A stretch of 64,000 bases of DNA from Capillidium heterosporum (taxonomy: Eukaryota; Entomophthoromycota; Entomophthoromycetes; Entomophthorales; Capillidiaceae), in the NCBI GenBank assembly GCA_016630905.1, contig WBMQ01000003.1, forward strand, positions 744,001 to 808,000. Direction: 5' to 3'. The notes below the pieces were generated by a model that saw only the letters and a program-made list of their open reading frames with translations, was not told the origin of the DNA and did not search any database. This document shows, piece after piece, positions 21,520 through 33,175 of this stretch (position 1 is its first letter; each line of letters begins with the position of its first letter). Position numbers and translations under genes: made by a program.

Positions 21520-24500
21520 TTATCTCTGCAAAATGTTTTTAAAAGTTGATCTTACCATCTTACTCAAGTTCTCCTGTAAAAGGATAGCTTGGTATATTAA
21601 CCGCTCTCCCATATGAAGTATATACTTCGAATGTTCTGTTTAAATTTTGAATTGAAAATAAATAATTGTTTGACTTAATGTTCTCTACTATATTATAGTT
21701 TTCCTATAACTGCTTGCACTTCAGCTTTTATACCTAATGGGCTATAATTTATAATGAAGCTTTACTTAAAGATTATTTGGATGTATAAATATATTTCATA
21801 CAAGTAAAAATTTCCAAGTTGAATCTGATCTTTGCAAATCCAAAATAATTTACACCAGTTTTACTATAAATTTCAACATTTTCCAAGTTTTATAATTGTA
21901 AATTTAACGTTTGAAATTATAAATTTAGGAATGTAGGGTGAAATTTGAGACTTGAAAACTAAAAATTGAAAATTGAAAATTAGCAATTTCAATTTGAAAA
22001 GTGGAAATACTTTAAATTAATGTTGGAAATAGTTAAATTTCTGGAGCCGACTAACAAATTACTTGTACTAATATATTAATAAAGTTTTTAATAGTATTAT
22101 AAAACTAAATTTAATTACTAATTAAAGTTTATAATATCTATACAGTTAATGTAAATTAAATAATATCTAAACTTGGCTACTTTTTTTAAAATAAATATAA
22201 ATATATTAAATTCTTATCTTTTATTCTATAGTATTTATTTAGATATTGATAATAAAACTTAATGTTAGATAGTTTTTACTAAGAAAAGGTTTCTAAAAGG
22301 TATTGCTAACCTAAATTTTAAAAGTAATAGTAGTCTATGCATCTTAGTTTACATCAACTGCAACACTTATTTCTGGTATGTTTTGCTATAAAAATTGCAG
22401 TATAAATATCAAATTACAGTTGGCACTTTTTTACAATTCAGTATCAAATATAATCTTAAGTTAGATTTGATCCAAAAAATCAAATACAACTATGATTCCT
22501 CTTAAATACGGGGGTATACATGCTTTATCACCGTTATTTAGAACAATTCAAACAGTCTATATTTAATGTTAGGTAAATCTAGGACTAGCTATATAAAATG
22601 CTTTGATCAAACAAGTTATTTATCGATATAGGTAGGGGAAGCTGCCAAAGTTAAATTTATAAGTTCGGGACGATTTGAATTTATGTATATATCGGAATAG
22701 ATAAGATTTATATTTACAGATTTTAAGTTTAATTGATAGCGACTTGTACAAAGTTTGATGGGAAAATTTAATAGATTTGAAGTTGTTGGGTTGCGAGATA
22801 GAGTTGAGTTAGTTTAAACTGGTAGATTTGATACTAATGTCAACAGCTAGTCTACTTTGCAATATATAACATGCTGAAGTTATAGATTCTATTAGGTACT
22901 TAAGCCAAAGGTTAGCAAGGCATGATGAGCAGTTACCTAGCTATTAGATTCGGTAAGGCTAGGATGAGTCCACTACAGCATATTTCAAGATAAGGTTAAG
23001 GGTATAGAAACTAGTTTGTTAAAAAATGTATTGAGGCTGAAAAATAAGGCGAGTTAATATATTTTACAAAATGTAATGTGATTAGCTATTAAAAACTTCC
23101 TACATGAATGTATCTTTTAGTTTTACACGTGGTTACTACCTATACTGATCTAAAATAGTCTTTGCTGACTGTACAGCTATCTCGTTATCAACCCATTCAA
23201 AAATGGCATAAATGGTATGCAGTTATACTTGGTAGAGATACGCTAAAATGCTTTGGTATAGAATATGGGTGTATAGACTACTTTTTACTTATTTTGCTGG
23301 TGGTAGCATTCTAACCAACTTAAAACTTTGTTGGTTGCAGGAATCCAGTAAGCAAGCAATAAGTTCGAAGAATAGGAAGGATTTTCAACTTTCATAGTGC
23401 GATTAGCTATATCTATGTAGTCTATAAAATATTTATCATTATGTGTATAGCAAATTTTTTTGTAAAACATGGACATTTACATAAAATGCTCCATCTATTC
23501 GACTTCAACTTACACTTTATAACAAGTATATTGGATGAAAGTGGAGAGCAAATCCGAATGAAGACAATAAAAAAGCAAACACATTCGATAAAAATTTGCT
23601 ACCACTGAAGTTTCCCTGCAAAATTAATTATAAATCAAGTAAATGTTTATACTATCATTAATGGTTGGAAATGATCCAATATCTCTTGCTTGCTTATCTC
23701 TAAATATAGAGGCGATGGAAAATATCTAAATGCACTATGACGGTATCCAGAAATAGTCTACTTTCAAGGTACATAAAGAATATAAGTATGAATGCTAAAT
23801 GTAGTTGAAATATAGAGCAGAGAAAGGGAGAGAATATGAGTTTTTTTATTCCTTAGATAAGGGAGGCAACGTAGCATTTCAATGATATCTTGTATAATTG
23901 AAGCTGATAGTATATTGCAAAGTACCTAATAGGTCTGGCTACAGTAGATAGCAGAATTGGTATAGCTGATCTAATTTCATATAAAGGCATGGTGTTGCAT
24001 ATTAAAAATAGCTGAGATAGTTGTAATGAAAAAGATTCATACTGTAGCCCAATAGTGGGGAACATCATTACTCCATACTTCGAGTCTATTATACCATCAA
24101 ATACGTTAAATGTACATCTAACCAAGGGATTACGGCATCCGACACACATTTGATACTTCCAAAACAATCTCGATTCCAGTTCTTTCCTTTACACCTTTTA
24201 GCCAAAGTAATTAAAGCAAGTAACTAAAGCCCATTATATGGCAAGGACAACGATCTTCCGACATTTGATAGGAAAAAGGCCATAAGTCTAATGGCTTTAA
24301 AGGCTTAGCATCGTTGAACAGAAACAGATAAGGTATTGTTAATACATACTTTATAAAGTAGATTTCCTAAGTTGGCATAGTTCAAGCAGCTTTAATGAAC
24401 CGACATCAATTTTGAGACATCCCAATTAGGAAGTTAATTAGTTGCGTTCAATTATCAAAATTATGCCACTTGTACAGCAAAAAGTAATGCGAAAAGCTTC

Positions 24501-24632
24501 CAAGGGCAAAGTAAAAGCAACTAGGCAAGTAAGCCACGTACAAAGCACTTGGTAAAGACGTATATAAGAAATGAGTTGGAAAGCTAAAAAAATTATCTTA
24601 TACTTACTATTTGATATAGTTCCTTAGTTGAT
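21520..24632. other. Intergenic, 3.1 kb, very AT-rich
   Basis: Between the third bZIP gene and the mucin gene. It includes a short A/T-rich tandem run (AAAATTG units near 21957-21988) and two minus-strand open frames (23285-23476; 23853-24167, 104 codons from a TTG) with no recognisable domain. The last 100 bases form the mucin promoter. Confidence 0.45.
24561..24568 (+). promoter_or_regulatory. TATA box of mucin-like gene
   Basis: TATATAAG 72 bases before the ATG at 24633. Confidence 0.55.
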
Positions 24633-27600
24633 ATGAAGACTATCAGTTTATTATTACCGTTCCTTCTTGCCAGTTTAGATGAGGCCAGACCTCAATACGT
24701 AAATGGCAACCGACCCAATTACGGGTACAACCCTTACAACCCCTACAACCCGTACAGGCCATCACGCCCCTACTACCCTACGACTTCCAGCATAAAGTCC
24801 TCGAGCTCTACCAAGTCGTCGAGTAGCTCTCGTCCCTACAGCAGCACGACTAAGCCTTCTGATTCGACCACAAAACCAACTGAAAGCTCTTCTAATGTGA
24901 GTAACTCGAGTACCAAACCTAGCGATTCCACCACTAAGCCTAGTGACTCGACTACCAAGCCTTCGGATTCTACTACCAAGCCTTCGGACAGTACCACCAA
25001 GCCCAGTGACTCTACTACCAAACCTAGTGACTCCACCACTAAACCTTCGGATTCCACCACTAAGCCTTCAGACAGTACCACTAAACCTAGTGATTCCACC
25101 ACCAAGCCTAGTGACTCTACTACCAAGCCTTCGGATAGCACCACTAAGCCTTCAGATTCCACCACCAAACCTTCGGACAGCACCACTAAGCCCAGTGACT
25201 CGACTACCAAACCTAGTGATTCCACCACTAAACCTAGTGACTCTACTACTAAGCCTTCGGATTCTACTACCAAGCCTTCGGACAGTACCACTAAGCCCAG
25301 TGACTCAACTACCAAGCCTAGTGACTCTACCACCAAGCCTAGTGACTCTACCACTAAACCTTCGGATTCTACTACCAAGCCTTCGGACAGTACCACTAAA
25401 CCTAGTGATTCCACCACTAAGCCTAGTGACTCTACCACTAAACCTAGTGATTCCACCACTAAGCCTAGTGACTCTACCACTAAACCTTCGGATTCTACTA
25501 CCAAGCCTTCAGATAGTACCACCAAGCCTAGTGACTCTACTACTAAGCCTTCGGACAGCACTACTTCTCGCCCCTACAGTAGTAAATCTTCAAGCCATAG
25601 TAGCTCCAAGCCATCCTCCAGCTCCCGTCCTTACAGTAGTAAGACTAAACCTTCTGATTCGACCACGAAGCCAACTGAAAGTTCTTCTAATGTGAGTAAC
25701 TCGAGTACCAAGCCTAGTGACTCGACTACCAAGCCTTCGGACAGTACCACTAAACCTAGTGATTCCACCACTAAGCCTAGTGACTCCACCACCAAGCCTT
25801 CAGATAGTACCACTAAACCTAGTGACTCTACCACTAAACCTTCGGACAGTACTACTAAGCCTTCAGATAGTACCACTAAGCCCAGTGACTCAACTACCAA
25901 GCCTAGTGACTCTACCACTAAGCCTTCGGATAGTACCACTAAACCTAGTGATTCCACCACCAAGCCTAGTGACTCTACTACTAAGCCTAGTGACTCTACT
26001 ACCAAGCCTTCAGATAGTACCACTAAACCTAGTGACTCGACTACCAAGCCTAGTGATTCCACCACCAAACCTTCGGACAGCACCACTAAGCCCAGTGACT
26101 CTACTACCAAACCTAGTGACTCTACTACTAAGCCTTCGGACAGCACTACTTCTCGCCCCTACAGTAGTAAATCTTCAAGCCATAGTAGCTCCAAGCCATC
26201 CTCCAGCTCCCGTCCTTACAGTAGTAAGACTAAACCTTCTGATTCGACCACGAAGCCAACTGAAAGTTCTTCTAATGTGAGTAACTCGAGTACCAAGCCT
26301 TCGGATAGCACCACTAAGCCTAGTGACTCTACCACTAAGCCTTCGGATTCTACTACCAAGCCTTCGGACAGTACCACTAAGCCCAGTGACTCAACTACCA
26401 AGCCTAGTGACTCTACTACTAAGCCTAGTGACTCGACTACCAAACCTAGTGACTCCACCACCAAGCCTAGTGACTCTACCACTAAGCCTTCGGACAGTAC
26501 TACTAAGCCTTCAGATAGTACCACTAAGCCCAGTGACTCAACTACCAAGCCTAGTGATTCCACCACCAAGCCTAGTGACTCTACTACCAAGCCTTCGGAC
26601 AGTACCACTAAACCTAGTGATTCCACCACTAAGCCTAGTGACTCTACCACTAAACCTTCGGATTCTACTACCAAGCCTTCAGATAGTACCACCAAGCCTA
26701 GTGACTCTACTACTAAGCCTTCAGACAGCACTACTTCTCGCCCCTACAGTAGTAAATCTTCAAGCCATAGTAGCTCCAAGCCATCCTCCAGCTCCCGTCC
26801 TTACAGTAGTAAGACTAAACCTTCTGATTCAACCACGAAGCCAACTGAAAGTTCTTCTAATGTGAGTAACTCGAGTACCAAGCCTAGTGATTCCACCACT
26901 AAACCTAGTGACTCCACCACCAAGCCTAGTGACTCTACCACCAAGCCTTCGGATAGCACTACTAAGCCTAGTGATTCTACCACTAAGCCTTCAGATAGTA
27001 CCACCAAGCCTAGTGACTCCACTACTAAACCTAGTGACTCCACCACCAAGCCTTCGGATAGCACCACTAAGCCTAGTGACTCTACCACTAAACCTTCGGA
27101 TTCTACTACCAAGCCTTCAGATAGTACCACTAAACCTAGTGACTCGACTACCAAGCCTAGTGATTCCACCACTAAGCCTTCGGATAGTACCACTAAACCT
27201 AGTGATTCCACCACTAAGCCTAGTGACTCTACTACCAAACCTAGTGACTCCACCACCAAGCCTTCGGATAGCACCACTAAGCCTAGTGACTCGACTACCA
27301 AGCCTTCAGATAGTACCACTAAGCCCAGTGACTCGACTACCAAGCCTTCTAGCAGTTCCCGTCCTTATAGTTCTTCAAACACTTCAAATAGCAGTTCGAA
27401 GCCAAGCGAGAGCTCTTCCAACGTGAGTAACTCGAGCACCAAACCCACAGATAGCACCACCAAACCATCGAGCAGCTCATCCATTCATACCTCATCGACT
27501 AAACCCACTTCATCATCCAAGCCAACTTCATCAACTAAACCATCTTCGTCCAAGCCCACTTCATCGACTAAGCCTTCTTCATCAACTAAACCTTATTCAT

Positions 27601-27791
27601 CGACGAAACCTTCATCATCATCCAAGCCTACTTCATCATCCAAGCCTTCAAGCTCTACCAAACCTACTACTAGCTCTAGGCCCTATCCCATCTCAACTTC
27701 TAGCTCGAAGAAGCCCAGCTCCACGTCTTCTAGACCCTACGTCCCTTCGACTTCGTCCAGGCCCTATAGACCTACTCGCTACTACTACTAG
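24633..27791 (+). CDS. Secreted mucin-like Ser/Thr/Pro repeat protein
   Basis: Intronless, 1052 aa. It opens with a signal peptide (MKTISLLLPFLLASLDEA), then a Tyr/Pro/Asn segment with NPYNPYNPYRPSRPYYP, and then a huge Ser/Thr/Lys/Pro repeat region built from the unit TKPSDST. There are 95 units in four runs of 31, 21, 21 and 22, separated by 48-residue spacers that carry PYSS, SKPSSSSRP and NVSNSS (candidate N-glycosylation sites). The last 115 residues are irregular Ser/Thr/Pro with Lys, ending PYRPTRYYY; no GPI-type tail is seen. Such proteins are heavily O-mannosylated and act at the cell surface, in adhesion or in the extracellular coat; this role is inferred from composition. The alternating Lys and Asp give near-neutral charge. 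Large open frames on the other strand and in the +2 frame are by-products of the repeat. Confidence 0.9.
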   Translation: MKTISLLLPFLLASLDEARPQYVNGNRPNYGYNPYNPYNPYRPSRPYYPTTSSIKSSSSTKSSSSSRPYSSTTKPSDSTTKPTESSSNVSNSSTKPSDSTTKPSDSTTKPSDSTTKPSDSTTKPSDSTTKPSDSTTKPSDSTTKPSDSTTKPSDSTTKPSDSTTKPSDSTTKPSDSTTKPSDSTTKPSDSTTKPSDSTTKPSDSTTKPSDSTTKPSDSTTKPSDSTTKPSDSTTKPSDSTTKPSDSTTKPSDSTTKPSDSTTKPSDSTTKPSDSTTKPSDSTTKPSDSTTKPSDSTTKPSDSTTKPSDSTTSRPYSSKSSSHSSSKPSSSSRPYSSKTKPSDSTTKPTESSSNVSNSSTKPSDSTTKPSDSTTKPSDSTTKPSDSTTKPSDSTTKPSDSTTKPSDSTTKPSDSTTKPSDSTTKPSDSTTKPSDSTTKPSDSTTKPSDSTTKPSDSTTKPSDSTTKPSDSTTKPSDSTTKPSDSTTKPSDSTTKPSDSTTKPSDSTTSRPYSSKSSSHSSSKPSSSSRPYSSKTKPSDSTTKPTESSSNVSNSSTKPSDSTTKPSDSTTKPSDSTTKPSDSTTKPSDSTTKPSDSTTKPSDSTTKPSDSTTKPSDSTTKPSDSTTKPSDSTTKPSDSTTKPSDSTTKPSDSTTKPSDSTTKPSDSTTKPSDSTTKPSDSTTKPSDSTTKPSDSTTKPSDSTTSRPYSSKSSSHSSSKPSSSSRPYSSKTKPSDSTTKPTESSSNVSNSSTKPSDSTTKPSDSTTKPSDSTTKPSDSTTKPSDSTTKPSDSTTKPSDSTTKPSDSTTKPSDSTTKPSDSTTKPSDSTTKPSDSTTKPSDSTTKPSDSTTKPSDSTTKPSDSTTKPSDSTTKPSDSTTKPSDSTTKPSDSTTKPSDSTTKPSDSTTKPSSSSRPYSSSNTSNSSSKPSESSSNVSNSSTKPTDSTTKPSSSSSIHTSSTKPTSSSKPTSSTKPSSSKPTSSTKPSSSTKPYSSTKPSSSSKPTSSSKPSSSTKPTTSSRPYPISTSSSKKPSSTSSRPYVPSTSSRPYRPTRYYY
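24912..27338 (+). repeat. 21-bp coding tandem repeat in 585-bp higher-order blocks
   Basis: The 21-bp unit encoding TKPSDST occurs at 24912-25562 (31 copies), 25707-26147 (21), 26292-26732 (21) and 26877-27338 (22). The last three blocks share an exact 585-bp period (441 bp of units plus a 144-bp spacer). Within a block, serines are written either as AGT/AGC or as TCN, so adjacent units differ at DNA level while the peptide is invariant. Spacer copies at about 25563, 26148 and 26733 are nearly identical, pointing to recent block duplication or homogenisation. Confidence 0.92.
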
Positions 27792-28515
27792 TCCCTCGGA
27801 TGTACTGATCCACAACCTTATCTCCAACTTTAAATTACAGCTTTGATATGTAGTAGGCTTATTGATTGAGCTCACTACCTTTCAAAGTTGACTTATACGG
27901 TATTATTAAATTATGTCTTCAACTATTCACTTTTGACTTTAATTTTTTCTATGTATCTGTTTATTTTGTATTTTAACTTACTTTCATGTAAGTACCGGTA
28001 TATTTTAGCTACAGTACCGCTTACATACCTTTAAGTTTTTTTATATTAAATCCTTTGAGTGCTTTCCTTTACACTACTTTTCGAGAAACTTTATCAAATT
28101 GATATTCGATCTTTATAGTTTTGATATCTTCGAATAAGCTCTAAAATTTTTCATCTTAGATCTTATTTTAAATAAACATTTTGACCTTAAAATAAGTTTT
28201 AAAATTTTTACATAAAAGATATGGTTTAGTTTATAACAATGGCATCTTGTTATTATGAGGCTATGGGTTACTTAAAGGTTTTTTATCTTATTTTACCTTC
28301 CTACTAAATTTAAGTATGCGATACCAAAGTGATGTAAATTAATTTTGAATCAAATAGTAGCTTATAGCCTTTATACCTTATTATTTAGTACCGTGATTTT
28401 CAATACCAACTAACTTTTGTATTCAAGAAACGTTGAATTTTAACAAAAACTGAAGCGCTATATTGAAGTAAATAGCATTATGGATAAATACCAAAACATA
28501 CTTTTATTTATAAAC
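27792..28515. other. Intergenic between convergent genes
   Basis: 3' flanks of the mucin and ketopantoate reductase genes, AT-rich. CTTATTTTAA (28162-28171) and TTAAAATAAG (28187-28196) form a perfect 10-bp hairpin with a 15-base loop, possibly involved in 3' end formation. Confidence 0.5.
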
Positions 28516-29529
28516 TTATTGTACAAGCCCACGGTTCTTCTTATCCATAAGGGTAAGTAAAGCCAACAACGTCTTAGTTATAGGTACCTTGAAGCCAATT
28601 TCGTTTGCCTTTTCAACTAATTTACCCAAGGTGAACTCCAATTCCAAGTCCCGCTTCCTTTCAAAGTCTATAAGTATACTGGGCCGGTATTTAAGCCCAA
28701 CAGTCATACTCAAGTAGTCCTCCACACTCTTCTTAGGGGCCCATTTCGGGAATGGATATCCCAAATAGGCCTCACCCAAATCCCAGACCTCCTGCATCGC
28801 ATCCCGAACTAAATCCTCACATATCTTCTCTTCGTGTATAGCTTGGCAGTGATTACATCCTGAAAGGATACATATAGGTGAAAACGTTCCGTTCCAAACT
28901 AGCTTTTGGAAGCGTATACATACGATATCGGGGACCAAGTTGTGTGGAACTTTTCCTGCCTCGAAAATCCTCGAAAAGAGGTCCAACTTCTCATGCCTAG
29001 GTAGCTGGCTGGGGGGTATGATACTGTCCTGCTTTGGGTACAAACTCATAGAGACATGAATGTTTCCAAGGTTATCGATGGAGAAATCCTCCTGCTGAGT
29101 GACACCAATGTTGGCAACACAACTAATCAAAAGATTGTTGGGGTACTTTTTATGTACACCAACTTCGACATCCAGCCCATTCTGGATCAACACGATCGCT
29201 GTATTCTCCTTTACCAGTGGTTCGATTAAGGTTTCAGTCGGTAGAATATCAGGTAGGACTTTAGTTAGGACTACGATGTAATCAAATTGGATATTGGAGC
29301 TAGATGCTGAAGCTACTGAGTCGAAAATGGATGTTGGCTTGAAATTATAGTTACCGTACTTTTGCGATCGAATTGTTATCCCCTTGTCCAAGACTGAGTT
29401 GTAGTTGGAACGGCATACCAAATGTACTTTGACGTTAGGTAAATAGACCATACGTGAGGCATACAGACTACCCATGGCACCGGTGCCTACAATTAGTATA
29501 TTTACTTCGTTAACGCTTGAGTTGGTCAT
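28516..29529 (-). CDS. 2-dehydropantoate 2-reductase (ketopantoate reductase)
   Basis: Single exon, 337 aa, ATG at 29529. The enzyme reduces ketopantoate to pantoate with NADPH in the pantothenate/coenzyme A pathway. The N-terminus has the Rossmann nucleotide-binding motif ILIVGTGAMGSLYA (about residues 11-24, GxGxxG), followed further on by the family strings VVLTK and IVLIQNGLDVE (about residues 125-135), which match the conserved ApbA/PanE 'K' and 'QNG' positions. The C-terminal half carries the helical ketopantoate-binding domain (RFQKLVWNGTFSPICILSGC, KLVWN being the conserved catalytic Lys/Asn region). Length and domain order are as expected. Fungi often have several paralogues, some with other 2-oxo acid substrates, so exact substrate is inferred. 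Confidence 0.88.
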   Translation of the reverse strand: MTNSSVNEVNILIVGTGAMGSLYASRMVYLPNVKVHLVCRSNYNSVLDKGITIRSQKYGNYNFKPTSIFDSVASASSSNIQFDYIVVLTKVLPDILPTETLIEPLVKENTAIVLIQNGLDVEVGVHKKYPNNLLISCVANIGVTQQEDFSIDNLGNIHVSMSLYPKQDSIIPPSQLPRHEKLDLFSRIFEAGKVPHNLVPDIVCIRFQKLVWNGTFSPICILSGCNHCQAIHEEKICEDLVRDAMQEVWDLGEAYLGYPFPKWAPKKSVEDYLSMTVGLKYRPSILIDFERKRDLELEFTLGKLVEKANEIGFKVPITKTLLALLTLMDKKNRGLVQ

Positions 29530-29569
29530 TTTCTAGGCATGGACTTGAGCAAAACTAGGGGCGAGTCTT

Positions 29570-29577
29570 CTTTTATA
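29570..29577 (-). promoter_or_regulatory. TATA box of ketopantoate reductase gene
   Basis: TATAAAAG on the minus strand, about 41 bases before the ATG at 29529. Confidence 0.45.
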
Positions 29578-31143
29578 CCCTGAGGCTGTCAAAGTCGCTT
29601 TATCTTATAGATCGAAAGGTTTTCCTCGTGACTATTTACCTTCTAACCAGCCAATTAGCTTCTTGGCCATTCAAATGGAGGTCCAGGTTGGAAGTGTCGT
29701 AATATAGATGGCATGCCGTGTTATAAATTAGGATTGATGATTTGGAATATCTATAATTAAATTTCCAAGTCACTTTGGTTGTTCAACAATCTTCCAACGT
29801 CTCTACAATAGAACTCATCCAGACTGACCCTGTCTACCTTCAAAGAGTATCATTTCTTTTAAGTCTGCTTACAACAAACTATTTTAGCAATAGTTTCCCA
29901 GTTCATCCAGGTTTAAACTGGGAACTCCTAGGCCTGATCAGATTTACTCAACAAGCAACAGACAAATGATTTAGCAAAGGCAATTTACGCGATATAAAGC
30001 TTCTGATTATTAATTCAAGCTATATAGTGTTCACTGTAGAAGCATTGAGGTAATATTTGATTTCTACTTTGAAAATTCAAAAAGGTTATCTAAGGAATGG
30101 TATATAGATTTGTCTCCAAATATGGGACCTGTCGAAATATTTATAAGTTTAGCAAAGTAATAAAATGGAGATTACATGTAAAAAGTTTGAATGGACTGCC
30201 TGTATATATATGCAGCGCATTAATTAAGTAGGATGAAGAATGTTATGAAATCTAAAGGCATGGGTTTTTAATAGGCGATTTAATTAGCTTAGCTTTAATT
30301 ATATACATTTGTAAGGGCATCCTATAAATATTGAATTCATTATTTAATACTTGTAGAGCAAATCTTGCTAATTTGAACTAGAGATATGTTAACAAATATT
30401 TGAACCATGTAGGAAACTTTAGTAAACTAAAGCTGACTTCTCAACACTAACACTTTTGCCTAATGAACTGCTAACAAATTGGTAAATGTTTGCTAATTGC
30501 TGCTTCTCATAAGTTTAATTAATGCACCTTAACCAGAAACTAGTAAATCAATAGTGATCCATCGGTGTTCACAGCGCTATTTAGACAGTAACAGAATATA
30601 AGCCAAGTTTCACGGAAGCTTATATATCAGCATCTTTACGATAAGGGCAGTCAACCCATTAATTTCAATTTTCTATTAAGCAGAGATGAATCCAGTTCCA
30701 GTTGCGAAATCAATCACCCAGCATAAGCCCAAGTTATAAGTAAACTTTTTATCAGACGGACATCCCTTCGGTTTGACTTTTATTAGGATTATCAAAGGGT
30801 AAGTTGGGCTAACAATGAGCATTTAAATCAGCTTGTGCCTTTTCGCAGTAAGCTGTAAAGGTACTTGAAAATTTTTGCATTTGAAGGCTTTTCTGAAGAA
30901 TAAAGCCTGGTTACAAATGTTCAAAATTAACCAAACCATCCATAGATTAGTTTATAAGCTTCTATATAAAGAACTATATATACGCTATTTACCGAATTAC
31001 GAACAAGCCGGTAAATCTTCCACTAGTGTTGTGACTAGTACTACCCCACCTTGTAGGTTGAGAAAAGCCCATTAGATATTTGAAAAGTGTCCACATGGCA
31101 GCTATAATTAGCTAAAAAATCTAGTTTCAAAATTCTTAAAAGC

Positions 31144-31171
31144 ACTACTCAGTTTTACTGAGCTGGGTAGT
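31144..31171. repeat. 28-bp dispersed palindromic element, copy 1
   Basis: ACTACTCAGTTTT followed by an imperfect mirror ending GGGTAGT. Its reverse complement matches 63940-63967 at 23 of 28 bases. Both copies lie in intergenic DNA. Confidence 0.5.
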
Positions 31172-32187
31172 ACAATCAAGTCGCACCAGTATTCACAAAC
31201 ATTACTACACAGTAGGCCCTATGCAAAACGGCTATTATCTTTGAAATGAGATGGTTACCCTGAAGCCTTGCTGCAGAATAGCCTTTATTGTATAATAGTA
31301 CCGGCAAGTGATACGGAAAATTATGCTCGTCAGTTTTTGTATGATGCGTTGCAGCAGCTATTTTTAGTTACATGGTAGGGACATCCATACTTACATCTAA
31401 ACCTCTCTTTATTGACAATTTCTTAGCTCCATACTACTGCCGCGTCTCGGAAATGAAGGATAACTATTTTACCTTTAAACATGGCTAATGGGTTTAGAAC
31501 ATTGCGTTCATGTAGGTAATATCATCAACCTCCAACTTGGCAAAAGATAATTTAAAGCCTTCATGTTGATAAAGCTGACGGAGTAAAGACAGTTCTGCCG
31601 CGTGTTATCGAGATGATTCATATGTAGAGCGTATTGTAAGTGCACTTCCTTTTACGGCTGTATATTTAGCTATTTTGAGGACTTTAATAATGATTTTAAT
31701 CCACACTCAACTCATCTTAACACTTGCTAAAAATACAGCATGTAAATTGGTATCGGATTCAAAAATTTCCAAATTGAGGAAATATGAGTATTTGCTTCTT
31801 TTGGTGGTATTATTATATTATAGGTAGGTTTTAGGCTAACTTCTTACTATATATCGACACTACTTTTCCAAGATACTAATAGGGTTTTAAATATTTATAG
31901 CACATACATATTGTTTCTTACCAAAGCTATATACTAAGCTGGGGCAAAGTTTGAGCTTATATTCGATACGAAAAATCGGTTCGATTCGGCAAGCTTTATT
32001 CCAAAAGATTCGTATAGAATGGGCTTGGAAAGTAGTGAGAATCTGGCATTTCGATTCGATTGATTAAGCAATGAAATATAAAGTCACTAGCTATATTTCA
32101 TAGGTTACATACTACATAGCTAAAAAATCATAGGAACTCTAACAGTTAATATCTTTGAATCCTTTGTTGAAATTTCCTTGATAGTAA

Positions 32188-32306
32188 ATCTACTACTCCG
32201 TTCAAAAATGTATGAAAGCTTTTTATAATTGAGCTTAGAATGATACTTATCTTAGAGTTGTTAATCCAACTACACCTGCAAATTTATACATGTATTTTGA
32301 ATTGCT
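32188..32306. mobile_element. Possible decayed MITE
   Basis: Begins CTACTACTCCGTTCAAAAATG, like the ends of the elements at 35916 and 45393, and an inverted ATTCAAAATACATGTAT lies about 100 bases on (near 32280-32298 on the other strand). The right end is not clear, so this is tentative. Confidence 0.3.
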
Positions 32307-33175
32307 ATATGTCTACTTGTAAGATTACTTAGAAAATTTACATCCTAAATAGATGAATGTTATGAAAGTATAAGAAGATGTTAGAATCAACTCTACCAAA
32401 CTTTTATTAAGAAAGGAGGAGGAAGTTGTAGCAACAGCTATATAGCGTACTTCAATCTCAATATTTAGTTTTTTATCTTTGCTCTATTATCAGAAAACTT
32501 AATAAACATCTTTTCCAATAGTATTTGAAGATAAAAGTTAGGTTATGATTCAAGTTCAAAGCAGAGTTAAGTTAGTGAAAGTCAACATTACGATGGCAGG
32601 CTGAAATTCCTTAGGCTCATCAGCAGCCAATTTATTGCCATCGTACTTTGCTAAAATTTATTGTATATAGTCATATGTTCAAATTATAAAAAGTATATAG
32701 CTTAATATCGTATAGTATCCTAAAATTAGCATACTATAAGCTTGAGTTTATTTTGGAGCAAAGATTAATAGTGTTTTTCAAGCTTAAATATATAGAACTG
32801 ATTAAAAGCAATACTATCATACAAATAAAACAAAATTGCTAGAAACAATACATTTTATCTATTATACTAAAGCTATTTTAAAATATATCTAACAAAATAC
32901 AAACTACAAGCAGTTATACATAGCAATGAAGGGATTTATTTAGTCGAAAGTATCTAATAGGTGTGAGAGTAGATTAGTATAGCAAGAACTAAGTGGCATG
33001 GACGTACACGGCATCATATAAAAAAGGCATGTCATATAGGATTAAAACGAAGTCTAAAATATCAAAGTCGAAGTTGGCACTATAATAGCGGTGTTGGAAA
33101 ACGTTAGTCATGGCAAACTAGTATGTCGGTCAGGTTCTTCAGCGTGACCCAAAATTAAAAAAAATCTAAACTACA

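Larger units (their letters stand above)
29530..33175. other. Intergenic, 3.6 kb, mostly empty
   Basis: AT-rich. Weak open frames lie at 29775-29969 and 30875-31075; the latter (contains RLVYKLLYKELYIRYLPNYE) follows a TATA-like TATATATC near 30620 and an ATG at 30686, and could be the 3' exon of a small gene, but no splice pattern keeps frame. A 28-bp palindromic element (31144-31171) and a possible decayed MITE end near 32188 are noted separately. Confidence 0.45.

Noticed and set aside
24912-27338. Regularly spaced short repeats that could look like a CRISPR array.
   Set aside because: Units are contiguous, coding and in a eukaryotic gene; there are no unique spacers.
24836-27426. Many long open frames on the minus strand and in the +2 frame across the mucin gene (Leu/Val/Ser or Leu/Pro rich).
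   Set aside because: They are by-products of a 21-bp repeat with no stops in other frames. The plus-strand frame has the signal peptide, the single ATG-to-stop frame and non-repetitive ends.
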